From: Polyporus tsugae
Taxonomy: Eukaryota; Basidiomycota; Agaricomycetes; Polyporales; Polyporaceae
NCBI GenBank assembly: GCA_024305745.1
Contig: JAHRBS010000002.1
Location: forward strand, 3,038,001 to 3,102,000
Direction: 5' to 3'
Length of the DNA stretch: 64,000 nt
Made by a program: the position numbers and the translations under genes. Positions 21,768 through 33,071 of this stretch are shown in pieces (positions within the stretch are counted from its first letter, which is position 1; each line of letters starts with the position of its first letter). A model generated the notes under the pieces. It searched no databases, was not told where the DNA came from, and worked only from the letters and a program-made list of their open reading frames with translations.

Positions 21768-22491
21768 CAGTGATGTGCGGGTCGCCCGACCCAGCCAAAA
21801 GTCGCCCAACTGTCACTTCCCCGACCACGACCACAACCTTTCTCACGGTTGCTCGTGACCCGGGTGAGACGGGCCGAGTGATAGTCGTCCGTTCCTTTGT
21901 GTTCTTGCCTTTGTGTTCTGTAGCACTCCCACCATCTTGTGAATGCAATTATTGCGACCGATATCTGATCTGCTGTGGATTGAGAGCAATGTGTGTTCTT
22001 CAACCGCCCTCATCCTCTCATCCTCACCTTTTCTTGCTCGGGCTCCAACGTCAACGGTCACCGTCCTGCTACCCCGCTCTTTAAAAATTTCAAGTTCCCT
22101 ATGCGATGCCTCCTGTCCGCAGAAAAGGAGGGAAGGAGAAGGGTTGGTGGTGGGATCACTTTGTCGAACACCCGGGAGGTCGTAGCGGGCCAGGAGCGCT
22201 GTACAAGGATGGCAAGATCAAAGTGTACTGTAAGAAGTGCCTAGATCGGAACGATTTCGATGCTCCGGGGGACGAGGCGACGGGGGATGCTATTGTAGAC
22301 GACACTGTATTCGATGTTCTATCCTCATAGGTACTATGTACATGATATGTTTCAGCTGGGCAGACGCGCTGCATGCCCCGCCATCAGCGCTTTCCTAATG
22401 TGGTAAGGTTTGGTCGCCTCGCCGACCCGCGACCACGACTCGGCGACTTTTCAAAAGTCGGGTGACTGGTCGCCCGACCCGCACATCGCTG
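21768..22491 (+). mobile_element. Short non-autonomous hAT-superfamily transposon
   Basis: The 724-bp element is bounded by terminal inverted repeats CAGTGATGTGCGGGTCG at 21768 and its complement CGACCCGCACATCGCTG ending at 22491 (one mismatch). It is flanked by the exact 8-bp direct repeat ACTCCACC at 21760-21767 and 22492-22499. An 8-bp target duplication with ends starting CAGNG is diagnostic of hAT elements. Subterminal copies of the GTCGCCCGAC motif occur inside. The only coding content is a BED-like zinc-finger segment; no transposase core or dimerisation domain fits in 0.7 kb. It therefore needs a transposase supplied elsewhere. Intact ends suggest fairly recent insertion. Confidence 0.88.
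22106..22330 (+). CDS. BED-type zinc-finger remnant inside the hAT element
   Basis: The 74-codon frame starts MPPVRRKGGKEKGWWWDHF and continues GALYKDGKIKVYCKKCLDRN. The spacing W-W-D-H-F ... K-V-Y-C-K-K-C resembles the N-terminal BED DNA-binding finger found in basidiomycete hAT transposases. It ends with an acidic run and a stop at 22330, with no transposase catalytic part. It may bind the element ends, act as a repressor, or simply be a leftover of an internal deletion. Confidence 0.65.
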   Translation: MPPVRRKGGKEKGWWWDHFVEHPGGRSGPGALYKDGKIKVYCKKCLDRNDFDAPGDEATGDAIVDDTVFDVLSS

Positions 22492-22499
22492 ACTCCACC

Positions 22500-23217
22500 A
22501 ACGACTTCGAGTGCGCAGCTCGCAACCGACACAGACACAGTGACATTCACTGGCAAAGCCCGCGGTCGTCTTCACGTTGACCTCTAAGTACCCTCGTGAG
22601 TCGCGAGCCCCAACTACCCGAAACACGGAGTCGGTCCTGACGACCTCGTCAACCTGTCCGTCCCGCCTCCGAGTCTTGGGGTGGACCGCATGAAATTAAC
22701 AGGTGATATGCGTCCTACCAGAAGAAACACTCGTGACAACCCACTACTGAGCGAACGATTGCGCGCAACCACTCACTGTCTGGTAATACGCAACGCTCAG
22801 CCTGCAGGTCACGGTAAAGGCTAAAAAGTTGTTTCAGAAGTTGGGCGTTGGGCCAAGGAACAAATCTGATGTAAGTAGGCAGCCACTTCGTCAGTGGACA
22901 TCCGATACTTAGCCTCCATGCCCATGCAGGAAGTCTTTACACCATTGGGTATTCTACAAGCTTGAGATCAGATGTGCGTAAGACGCCATGTGGATGGGTG
23001 AACAAAGACATAAGTATGAGGATGAGACAAGCTGGGCCCCCTAGTCCTAGTCCGACTGTCATAGATAATAGATATACAACGCGCCGCGTCCACACCGTAA
23101 AAATTAACGCACATTATGTGTACACAGCGACCGCGTGCGCAAAAGGATGTCCAAGCATGACGAGACGCGCCACACGCCCCGCCTTATAGCGGCAAGCGTG
23201 CAGAGTCCGACATGTAC
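22500..23217. other. Intergenic, no gene recognised
   Basis: No frame or structural signal stands out between the hAT element and the 3' end of TVP38 copy C. Confidence 0.4.
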
Positions 23218-24987
23218 TTACCCAACCGGCGACGGCGAGTGCGAGTGCGAGTGCGAAGAGGCCGAGACCTGCGTAGGCGTCCGCAAGCCGCCCGTCGTGA
23301 ACGCGTCCCGCCCGCCATACGCGTCATCGTACCGCGCCTCGGCGTTGTACACCGTGGGCGGCGGCGAGCGGGGCGGCGCGAACGTCGGGATCCCCTGTCC
23401 TTGTCCTTGCGCATACTGCTGCGGGCGGTGCGTCTGCGCGTTCGCGTGCGCCGGCGCGGGGGAGGGGACGTGGAAGCGCGCGTCCTCCATCGACGGTCGG
23501 GCGTAGCCGTCCGCGCGGGGTACGAGCGGCGCGGTGTCCTCGAGGTCGTCGTCGTGTGCGGGGCGGAAGGAGAAGGTGGAGGCGGAGGAGTAGCCGAGCT
23601 TGGCCTGGCGGGCTTTGCGGCGGCGGTAGACGACGCGCTGCTTGACACCGTCGATCTTGCCGTTCACGTAGCGCATCGCGACCATGGTGACTACCACGGT
23701 GACAATGATGACGACATACTTGATGATCGTCTGCGTCGTGGTTAGTTTCACTGAGAGGGGGGAACGTTAGTGAGGGTACGACGGTGGAGGTGTGTGTGTG
23801 TGGGGGGGGGGGGGGGTGACTTACTGTTGCCGTTCGCGTCTACGCTGCCAGTGCCGAGGTAGACGGATGAGAATTGTTTCGGCAGCGCGACGAACGCGGC
23901 GATGAGGAATATCCACACCTCCATCCCGCATGTTGCGAAAATAGCCGTCGTTACTGGGCGCGGAGAAGAAGGAGAAGTGTTAGATTTCAACGTCTCGCGC
24001 AGCAAGAATAAGACGAGAGGCGCACTGTGACCAGGGATAGCGCTGAACCGGACCATGATCGCCATCTTGAGGCCTCCTTCACGGATGACTTCTGCCAAGA
24101 GCGCGTAACGGAGGTTCTTCTCCTCGGTCTTTTGGGCGCGCGCGCGACAGCAGTAGCGGAAGGTGCTGCGGGGAAGTGGTAAGAGATCGGTCGGCGTCCG
24201 GGCGACATGATTACGTGGGGAGACTTACTAGAAGGTGATGAGCTCTCCAACGATCGTTCCGGCGACGACGATCGCAAATCCAACCCAAGGACCCCAGAAC
24301 TCTCCACAGAGCAAGGCGACGAGCTCGTGGCCGAAGAGAGGGGGGAAGGATAGGACGATCATGATAGCAATGGGGATGAGCCATGCGCCCGGTGTTCTGA
24401 GACCGGGCGTAAGATGCGGGGGCTCTTTGGACGTTGGGTTTGACGGTCACTCACTTTCGCAACCATACCCCGGCAGGCCGAAGAGCCTTTGCGATGTTGT
24501 CTTGCTCGACCGTGAAGGCGATCAGAATGCCGACGATGAGGGTTGTGATGATGAAGGAAACTAGACAGAACAGTCAGCACGGGAATGCAAGGTGGCTCGG
24601 GCACCACGCACTGAGGTTCTTAGGGTTTTTGAAGTAGGAGAGGTGCAAGTACTTCTTGAAGCTAGAGATGTTACATGTTCGCGTCTTGTGCGCTAGGGTT
24701 TCTGTTTCGGAAGGAGTGGGACTGGGGGTGCGGGCAATGTCGCGGTAGTCGACGCCTATGCGGTCCTCTTTCTTGTAGCCAGTTGAGGAGTGGTCATCGG
24801 AGGAACGAGAAGGGGATGGGGAGGGATGTAATGGGGGAACGCGGAGGGCGTTGTCCGTGGGAGGCGGGTAGAAGTGCGCGGAAGGCCCTTGGGGACGTGG
24901 AGCATACAGCTGCGTATTCCTGAAGGACGCGTGTTGTAGCGCAGAAGTGGATGAGATAAAGAGAAGTGAAGCTCACGCTGAGGACAT
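23218..24987 (-). CDS. TVP38: TVP38-like VTT/DedA-family membrane protein (copy C)
   Basis: The start at 24987 gives MSSA, which splices (GTGAGC) to NTQLYAPRPQGPSAHFYPPP and a Pro/Ser-rich leader with ARTPSPTPSE. Next are LAHKTRTCN, the first helix SFIITTLIVGILIAFTVEQD, TPGAWLIPIAIMIVLSFPPL joined without an intron to FGHELVALLCG, FAIVVAGTIVGELITF, CCRARAQKTEEKNLRYALLA, FATCGMEVWIFLIAAFVALP, KQFSSVYLG and the last helix YVVIIVTVVVTMVAMRYVN. The long tail is rich in Pro, Ser, His and Gln and stops at 23218. A good GTAAGT overlaps the stop, so one more 3' exon is possible. The missing intron within SFPPLFGHE distinguishes it from copies A, B and D. Confidence 0.8.
23799..23817. repeat. (TG)n/poly-G tract in a TVP38-C intron
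   Basis: TGTGTGTGTG followed by an 11-base G run lies in the intron before the KLTTTQTIIKYVV exon. On the coding strand this is a C-rich stretch near the donor side. Confidence 0.7.
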
Positions 24988-26303
24988 GTTGAGGGAGGAA
25001 GAGAAGCGTGGAGGGAGTGGCGAATGAGGTGAGGAGGCAGCAAGACATGGGTGCTACATATAGGATGGCGCGGTTGTGTTGGGAGGGACAGGCGACAGGA
25101 GGAAAGAGCGCGTCGTGGAGCGTGTATCGCGTTGGACAGCCAATGGGTATGTAACTGCGGTCCGTCATCGATTCGGATCGGCCTCTATTGGTTCGCCTTG
25201 GACTGCTGTTAGTAGTACCTAAATGATGGCAGCCGGCGCCGGCTTGTAATACTGTACAACGCCGACTCGGGCTCGGGTATGTTCGTTAACTGGTATGCAC
25301 ACGCTCCGGCAGCTGCTCCAAGGGAGACTTGTACATGGCGATGCCTGGACACTAGTTACTCCCTCTCCCCGGATTTGTTCGAATCCAATTTCCGTCACGT
25401 TCGGCCTGTGGTGATCCACCCTACTCTTGGATCCGCATATTTCGGAGTGTACGTTCAAAGAAGCAAGGCCCACAGGTAAGTATGGTTGTCACTTTTCCTA
25501 AATCTAAGTTACTGAGGATGACGATCCCTGATAGCGCTGATGTTCGAGTTGGTCCTCAATAACTCTTCCAAAACACTGTGGCAGTGAAGGCGCTGCCACC
25601 GCCCGTCTCGCCACTTGCCACCGCACTTACCGCCGGGGATCCGCCCAGTGCGGGCTACCGGCTGCGTCGTGACCCACGCCGTAGTAGTAGTACATATCCA
25701 GGTCGCAGACTGGCAACGGCCCACCACCGACACGACACGGTGAGTCTGAGAACGGCACTATCGTACTACGTAATACATACCCGCACCCAATCAGATCAAC
25801 CCGGAATCGCTTCCACAAGTCAAACTCGTAACCCCACGCTTTGAATATATCGTAGAATATACCGTAGTATATTGCGCGTCCGCTATCATCCATACATACA
25901 TAAATCGACCTCCGAGGTCCGAGCGCTGAGCCGCTGAACGCCGAATTGCAACGCTCAACACTCAACGCTCAACGCTCAGCAACAGTCAGTACTCACGCTT
26001 ACGGCCGCAGGTGGAATTTCGATCGTCCTCGCATAGCATCGCAAGGACTAATTCACCCCGCCTGGGACCGGACACGCTACCGCGCTACATTGTATGTACA
26101 CACTCGACACGCGTCGGGCTAGGGACTCCAGACAGACGAGGTCCGGACGAGTATGATACGTCTACCTGGTCCTCATTCGCCCGACCTCGCGTTTACCCCA
26201 TCTGCCCAGCGGTGCACTGTCAGTGGGAGGGCGCGTCCCGTACGTCCTCGCGAGCCAGGCCCGGGCCGCTGCGCAGTGGCCGTCCGAACGGTGCTGGCCA
26301 CGG
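24988..26303. other. Intergenic between TVP38 copies C and D
   Basis: This is 1.3 kb with only unsupported frames. The largest is 112 codons on the minus strand at 25627-25965, with no domain sense. CAACGCTCAA repeats occur near 25950-25985. Confidence 0.4.
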
Positions 26304-28279
26304 TCACGGTGTCCTCGAGCTCCCGAACGCGTTCACGTTCAGGTCCGGGTCCATCACGCCCGGCGGGCGGCGGTCAGCATCGGCGCCAGTGCCGTTGGTA
26401 GCCGACGTGGACATGGACATGGACGAGACGGAGTTCATGTGGGTGACTTGGACGTCAGTGCCGCGCTCCAGGTCTGCGTCGAGGGCCTTGGGCAGAGCGC
26501 CGTCCGCCGCGTACCCCGCCGCAGCGAGCATCTTCATTTGCCTGACGAGCGCGGCGGCGAGTCGGTGGGGCGGGGCGGGGCGGGGCGGGGCGGTGCGAGG
26601 ATTTGCGCAGACAGGGGTGCGGGGTGCGGTAGGAAGGTGTGCCAAGGTCGAGAGCGGCCATGATTCCAATTTTCAATTTTTAGAGGGAAATTGCATTGCA
26701 AGGCGCGATGAGGTCAAGGAAGGACGTAAACGCTAGGTGAGCAGCGAGCACACGAGCGGAGGAGCAGGGTGTCGGACGCAAGACGCAAGACGCACCGTGC
26801 CTTCCTGCGCTTGTACACGACGCTCTCCTTGACCTCGTCCATCTTGCGGTAGATGTACCGCATGGAGAAGTACGTGACAAGGCCCGTGACCGTCATCACG
26901 GCTGCCTTGATGATCTTCGTCGTCTTTGCGCTTCCTGCCGGCCACATCGTATAGCATCGGACACCCCGTACAGTACTAGTAGTGAGCACCAGGGTCCTGC
27001 GGGACGCGACTCAGGCCAATCACAACTTACCCGGACTCGACGACGAGACGCCGATGTACACCATCGCCAGCTGCTTCGGGAGGCCGAGCACAGCAGCGCC
27101 GAGGAACGTCCACAAGGTCATCCCGAGTGTTGAGAAGATCGCGGTCAGCACTGTCCACCATCCCCCGAGTCAGCTTCCCCCGGGTGATGGCCACGAGGGA
27201 GGAAGGGAGAGAACGCGAGGACGCACAATGTCCGGGGATCAGGCTGAGGCGCATGATGACCGGGATCTTGAACCCGCCGTCCCGCACGACCTGCGCGAGC
27301 AGCGCGTACCTGAGCTGCGTCTCCTCCATCTTCTTCCCGCGCGCCTTGCACCAGTATTTGAACGCGCTTCACGTCCGCGTCGCCAGAACAGGTCGGACCG
27401 GAAACCAAAAGTGGTGGAGCGTGTTAGCGTCCGCGCGGACGCGAACAGGATAGAAGGAAGGGGGCGCACTAGAAGTTCGCGAGCTCGCCGATGATGGTAC
27501 CAGCCGCGACGATCCCGAAGCCGATCCCCACGCCCCAGACGTCTCCGCAGAGGACGGCGACGATCTCGTGCCCAAACAGCTATCACAGAGTGCAGAGCGA
27601 CGTGAGCAGTCCGCGCCTTCTCTCCTCTTGCTCTCGTGTCGAAGCCCAGACTTGTAACTCACAGGAGGGAAGGACAGAACGAACATGATCGCGATCGGGA
27701 TGAGCCACCCGCCGGGGGTGCTGTAGGACGCGAGTTGAGCGAACATGGGGCGTAATGGAATCGAAAGGACGACGCACTCGTGCATCCACTCCGCGAATGG
27801 GCGCAACCACTCCTCGATACGGTGCTGGTACACCAGGAAGAGGATCAAAAGGACGATGACCGCAAGGACAAGCGCCACCGACACTGTAGAGCATCGTCGC
27901 CCCAACGCATGCATGCATGCATGTTAACATCCGTCATCCGCTCGCACAGAAGGGGAAGCAAGACGAGGGAAGAGAACGTACAGATCTGGCGCGGGTTCCC
28001 CTTGAAGTCGAACGTCTTCTTGAGGTCGCACGAGCGGCTCTTGTGCGTGAGCACGTACTTCTCGGACGGCGTCGGGCTGGGCGTGCCCATCAGCTGGCGC
28101 ACGTCTACCTCGGTGCCGTCGCCTTTCGCGTTCGGCGCGAGGCCATACGAATGTTGCGCTTTGGGGATCGGAGCGGCGATGGGAGGGGAGGAGTTAGGTG
28201 GGTATTCGTGTCCGCCGGCGATAGTGTATGGAGGAAGATTATCTAGGACCCTGTCGGCATTGGTATGAGAACTATTCAT
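26304..28279 (-). CDS. TVP38: TVP38-like VTT/DedA-family membrane protein (copy D)
   Basis: The N-terminus NADRVLDNLPPYTIAGGHEY matches copy B, and GTPSPTPSEKYVLTHKSRSC carries the family motif. Exons then give VSVALVLAVIVLLILFLVYQ, TPGGWLIPIAIMFVLSFPP, LFGHEIVAVLCGDVWGVGIG, FGIVAAGTIIGELANF, Y-A-F-K-Y-W-C-K-A-R-G-K-K, RLSLIPGH, an FSTLGM segment, GLPKQLAMVYIG, YFSMRYIYRKMDEVKESVVY and a short tail ending NVNAFGSSRTP at 26304. A continuous ATG exists at 28279. By analogy with copy B, the true start may be ATGAG at 28334-28330, joined by a GCAAGT...AATAG (GC-AG) intron. No frame break was found, so it is likely the functional sister of copy B. A GGGGC microsatellite (26566-26592) sits in its last intron. 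Confidence 0.8.
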
Positions 28280-28697
28280 AGACCCGAGAGTGAGACAGGA
28301 GGTAAGACAAGCAGGGGTCGGCGACTTGCCTCATGGAACTTGGTGCTGTTAAACTTGATCTTGAAGCTTGAAGGGGTGAACGTGAATGGGGAAGGACAAT
28401 GTGGAAATGCGAGGAGTCAAAGTCACGGATATATACATAGGCGGTAGAAGGATGACCGTTATTAAAGGCAATCAGTGGGTTCGCATAGGAGAGCTTGCGC
28501 ATCCGCGGAAGGCCATCCTCGGACCGAGGCTTATGCAAAAGATTCCGTTCCCGCCTTCAGCCTCGATCGCATTGATGTCGTCTTGCCATGGGGCGCCCTA
28601 TGAATTATCCCCACTCCTTTCGCGCGTGCTCGGATGACGTTATCAGACGTGGCAGGACATATCCGCCCCGCGGCCGAGTACCCCACAGCCATTTGCC

Positions 28698-29062
28698 TCA
28701 ATGGTGACCTTCTGCACTCATGCAATTCACATTCACGACTACGGTCGAAGAGGCGTGTTCCTCGTCAGCTGGAAGCTTGACCGGAGGCCAAGGTCCGTCC
28801 TGACCCCACGGCGTAATGGGCATGTGTCGCAAGTCGTTCTTGAAGTAGAATGCTACTATTAGCGGAGGTGCATTGCTCACCTCACAACGTCGGCAAGAGT
28901 AGTCGAAGGCTGTGTACGCAGATGGGGGTTTAAATAAGAACCTTCGATTAAGGCATCGACGTTGACATACCCGGTCAGGAACTTGTGTTCGGATTGCCAG
29001 CGCGGCGGGACAAGACAGGGAGATTTGGAGCTAGGCGAAGGCGGCTGTACAAGCGCAGTCAT
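28698..29062 (-). CDS. Small hypothetical protein, two frames (uncertain)
   Basis: A frame starting at 29062 (MTALVQPPSPSSKSPCLVPP; then WQSEHKFLTGYVNVDALIEG) stops at 28877. The next frame continues with LIVAFYFKNDLRHMPITPWG, QDGPWPPVKLPADEEHASS and a stop at 28698. Both have natural protein texture and abut, suggesting one gene split by a frameshift or an unrecognised small intron (a GTGAGC...AATAG pair here is only 25 nt). No domain is recognised. Confidence 0.33.
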
Positions 29063-29660
29063 GCGCGGGTGATAAACAGAACGTTGGGGTTCTGGAAGGG
29101 CTCAGGGCGGGGAGACGAACCGGGAGCGTGCGTAACTAGTTATGGGTAGGAATCAGGATTCAAATATTCAAGCTCAAGGCGGACTCAGCCAATGATGTGG
29201 ATGCAGATCGACCGGAAAACGCGTCGACTGCTCATGTAAGCGTGAAACGGAAACAAATTGAAACTCACCAACAACCTCAGGCCTCAACGTTCCACACTCA
29301 CAAGGACGGCACGTCTGTGCATGCCCACCGATGAGTCTTCAAACTGGGACGTGCTCAGTTGAAGCGTCTCGATTGGTCCGAACATTGTTCGGCCCTGTGT
29401 GATCATATAGCCCGAGAGGCTGTGCGAGATATCGACAAGAGGCTTCAAGAGCATAACAGATTGACATTGCAAAGCAGGGAAGACGGAACCAAGGAGGACT
29501 TTTACGCAGCGTGCGGTTCGTGAGGTATAATAAACCGGTAAAGCTCGGGCAAGACTCATGAGCAGGACTCGAGGCTCGGGCAAACACGCCGGCACCTCCC
29601 ACGATCGACAACAACCGGACAGCCGCCCGTTGCCCCACTGGTAACACTGTGTACTGAACT
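29063..29660. other. Inner end of spacer; no confident gene
   Basis: A 134-codon minus frame (29284-29688) crosses from the spacer into the right arm. It has no homologue at the matching place in the left arm and no domain, so it is not called. Confidence 0.4.
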
Positions 29661-30297
29661 TGGTTGAACATTGAACAAGGACCGTCATCTTCGTGCAATC
29701 TCTATTGCTCTGCTCGTCTTCTGCGGCGTCGGCTCAAAAACCCCATGTCTGTCATTTGATCACGTTTCGGTGTCGTAACGGCAGCCCTCTTCAAGTTCTC
29801 TCAAGCGCACATCATTGACTGGACCTATTCCACACAACGACTCGGATGGTCGAGGCGAAAGGTCGCGGAGCGCAAAGCGAAACGCCTCTTGAGGAGGTTC
29901 TGCATGGGTCATTCTCGCCTCGGGTGGTCGGACCTTGACGTATTTCATGTTGGGAAATAGGCCCACGAGCATGGGTTGGTCTTAAGACGCGTTGTCGTCG
30001 GCCATTATATTGGTGCGTTTTATGTTTGTATCCTTTGATGCGATGCGTGAGAGTGGTGGTGAGAGTGGTGGTCACTTGCAGCCAGACGACTCTCCTTGTA
30101 ACGTTGAGGTCGAGGACTGGGGACTTGCGGACCGCGGGTACTAGAAAGCCTTGGAACACTTTCCCACAAATGGCTATTCACCGATACAGGACACAGAAAG
30201 GTGCGCGAGAGCGGTCTGCTTTCTTCGACGTGATGATTAACAGGCGTATGTTCAGTTGCAACAGCCGCAGACGTGCCATGGACTATGTCGCTCAAAT

Positions 30298-31367
30298 CTA
30301 TTCCTCATCTTCATCCGACCCGCGTCTGGCTCCCCTCATCTCTTCCTCGACCCTCGCAAGCAAGAGCGGCATCTCCTCCCACAGCTCCCGACGCAGTTCC
30401 CTATCCCGCTCACAAACCATTCCTGCGCATATCCCACATATCCCTCGCTCGCTCTCGAGTTCCATGCCGTCGATCCGCGACCGCATGGACTGCCCCAACG
30501 GGTCCGCGCGCACCCACTCGTCAGCGTCCCCGTAGAGGATAGCGTTGCGCGTCTCCGAGATCCTGGCGTCGCACTGATTGTCCACCCCTCTGCAGTCCTG
30601 GCTCGCCTCTCCCTCGAACAGCCTCGCTGCCATCCACACCAACTTCTCCACCAACGCCTCCCTCAACAGGACGCATCGCTCGACGTCTTCCTTGGGGAGA
30701 ATTTCGAGCACGCCGTCGCTGCGGCGGGTCCCGCGGAGGAGGGCTCTGTACGGGAGGCCGCAGGCGAGGTAGAACGCGACGATCATGTGCGACGTCGTGA
30801 TGTCGTCGTCGCCGATCGTGCGGAAGAGGTTGACGGCTTCGATCGTGTCTTCTGCGGAGAGGCTCCCTCGCGCCTCCCATTCGGCGAAGGTTGAAGGGAA
30901 GTGATGGCGGAGGAGGCGGTAGGCTTCCTTGCGGAGGTGGAGCTTGTACTTGTGGGCGATCCGGGCGTCGGACGTGAGATCGGTACACTCCGCTTGGCGT
31001 ATGGGCTCGATGTCATCGTCTCGGCTGGGGTCGTATGTCGAGCTCGGGTGAGCGTCCACTCAGTGGTGACTCGTGCAGGAGTCCGTACTCACTCGATCGC
31101 GTTATAGATCACGCGGAGTAGATGCTTGATGTCGTGGACGGAGTCTTGGAGTCGGACGACTGGACATCCTTTCAGCTCCTCCCCGTCGCTCTCTTCACTA
31201 GCAGCTTGGCTGCTGAGTATGTCGGCGAAGACGCCGGAGCTGTCGGAGAGCACGTCTTTATGGACCCGGAACCCGACGTATCCTGCCACGATGACGACGT
31301 CTCCGCTCTCGAACCACAGGTCGAGACATTTGATCGGGGCGTTGTGGAATGTCACGGTATCCTGCAT
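30298..31367 (-). CDS. BTB/POZ-domain protein BTB4' (inverted copy of BTB4)
   Basis: It has the same two-exon structure as BTB4, beginning MQDTVTFHNAPIKCLD at 31367 with an intron after RVIYNAIE and a stop at 30298. The first exon is identical at protein level. The second differs at a few sites only, such as EAYRLL for EAYYLL, EDTIEAV for EDAIEAV, EKLVWM for EKSAWM, and LARVEEEM for CAKVKEEM. All family motifs are present, including CGICAGM and R-E-L-W-E-E-M-P. The frame is intact, so both copies could be active. Its near identity contrasts with the drifted DNA just beyond its stop codon. Confidence 0.85.
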
Positions 31368-31628
31368 TGGCTTGGAGGCTTATGGGAAGAGCGATGGGTA
31401 GGTGATCGCTGATTGTATCGACGGGCTGCAGCTTCATAACATCCACACGCATGATCTGCCCGTGCAAGGTTGGAACTCGGTGCACGAACTCAATCTTTGT
31501 ACAATCATCGCATCTCTCAGCCGCCCAGGGCTTCACAAGACGATTCACACATCTTTTGAGTGGTCACGATGGCATCCCTGAGGAATATGCGTCATGCACA
31601 CGTTGCTGACCCCTTCTCGGGGACCGGC

Positions 31629-32658
31629 TCAGAACCCGAGCAGCGTCGGCAGCTCGTCCCAAAGCTCCCGCCTCTGCTCCTCGTCCCGCTCGCGCAGGGC
31701 AGACGGGCACCTCGAGCACATCCGTTTATCCCTCTGCGCACCCGTCTCCACCCCATCGATGTACCTCCTCCAGTAGGCGCCCAACGGGTCGGTACGTGGG
31801 GCGTCCTCGAACTGCCCACCGACGACGGCGACGAACGTCCCCTCGACGACCTTGCGGCACCGGCACCTGGGATCGGGCGCGTCCACGAACAGCCGGATGG
31901 CCATGCGCGCCGACTGTTTCACCATGTCCTCCCGCAGCAGCAGGCAGAGCTCGACGTCGTCGCTGCTGAGCTTCTCCACTGTCGCGTCGCTGCGGCGGTG
32001 ACCGGCGAGGAGGACCCGGGGCGGGAGGTGGCTGCAGAGATAGGGGGCGATGGGGACCAGGTCGTCGCCCTGGATCTGCCGGAGGGCGTTGAGGACGCCG
32101 ATCATGTTCATGTTGGAGTTTTGGAGGGCCGGGTGCGTGTGCGTCGATTCGGGACCGCTGGCGGTGGTGCGGTCTTCTCTGCTTTTCCACTCGTCGAAGG
32201 AGGAGGGGAGCAGGCCGTGGAGGTATTTGTGGGTGACGCACGCGAGCACGCGATCGGAGGCGACGTGGCGTAGGATCCTGGGGGCCGGAGCTCGGCGGTG
32301 AGCTGCTTCGTCGGGTATACGCGCGGGGATGAGGGAGGGCTCACTCTGACGGCCCTGGGTATAGCAGGCTGAGCAATCCTTTGAAGCTCCTTGCGGAGTC
32401 GGTGACGCGAATGACGGGGCAGCCGTCGGCCGTGTTGTCTCGGGGACCGTGCTCCGATCCCAGGCGATCTGCAAGGACGTCTGAATGCCGGGCGAGGACG
32501 CTTCGGTGGATTCGAAAGGAGGTGCGGTCTGCGATGACGACGATGTTGCCGTCGTCGAACCAAAAGTCGGGATCACGACCGGGTACTTGCTGCGCTTTGT
32601 GGTCGGACTCGGTGTATGGTGGCGGAGAGGTTGGTCGGGTAAAAGCTTGTCGTACCTG
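31629..32658 (-). CDS. BTB/POZ-domain protein BTB3' (inverted copy of BTB3)
   Basis: The BTB exon (FWFDDGNIVVIADRTSFRIH) and the helical exon match BTB3 almost residue for residue, ending DELPTLLGF at 31629. Differences include PIAPYLC for PIALYLC and EKLSSDD for ENLSCDD. The intron is a little different in sequence. As in BTB3, no ATG is in frame upstream of the core and the frame begins after a TGA at about 32659-32661. This shared feature supports a missed short first exon rather than a random defect in one copy. A GTACGT about 40 bp further upstream is a candidate donor. Confidence 0.75.
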
Positions 32659-33071
32659 TCAGTTCATCTCCACTGAAATGCGTTACAAAGACGTACAGTA
32701 CTGCATCACGAACGGGAGTATATGGTCGCTGATTGTGGGACGTGAACGTGAACAGGTGGGTGCATTCTTTCTGCAACGCGACATCCGATATGACTAAAGG
32801 TTCAAACTTTAATCTCTTCGCACAGTTACACTGTCCTGCACGCAGGTGTGCCAGAAGTCCCACTAAATGAGAAAAGAGGTCCAGTAAGTTGTATGCTTCC
32901 GGACCAAAGTTAGCTACTTACCTACATGCCGTCCATGCCTTTGTCCCAATTATCTACCGTGACACTCGTGATGCTCGGAAGGTCCCTCCAAACCGCCCTC
33001 CTCCCATTCCGGTCGCGCTCCCTTAAAGCGACCGCGCACAAGTCGCATATATCTCCCCCATCCTTAAACCT

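Noticed and set aside
25627..25965. A 112-codon minus frame between TVP38 copies C and D
   Set aside because: No domain, no splice partner and no copy elsewhere; its composition is consistent with chance.
29284..29688. A 134-codon minus frame at the inner edge of the right arm
   Set aside because: It crosses the arm/spacer boundary and has no counterpart in the left arm. No recognisable features.
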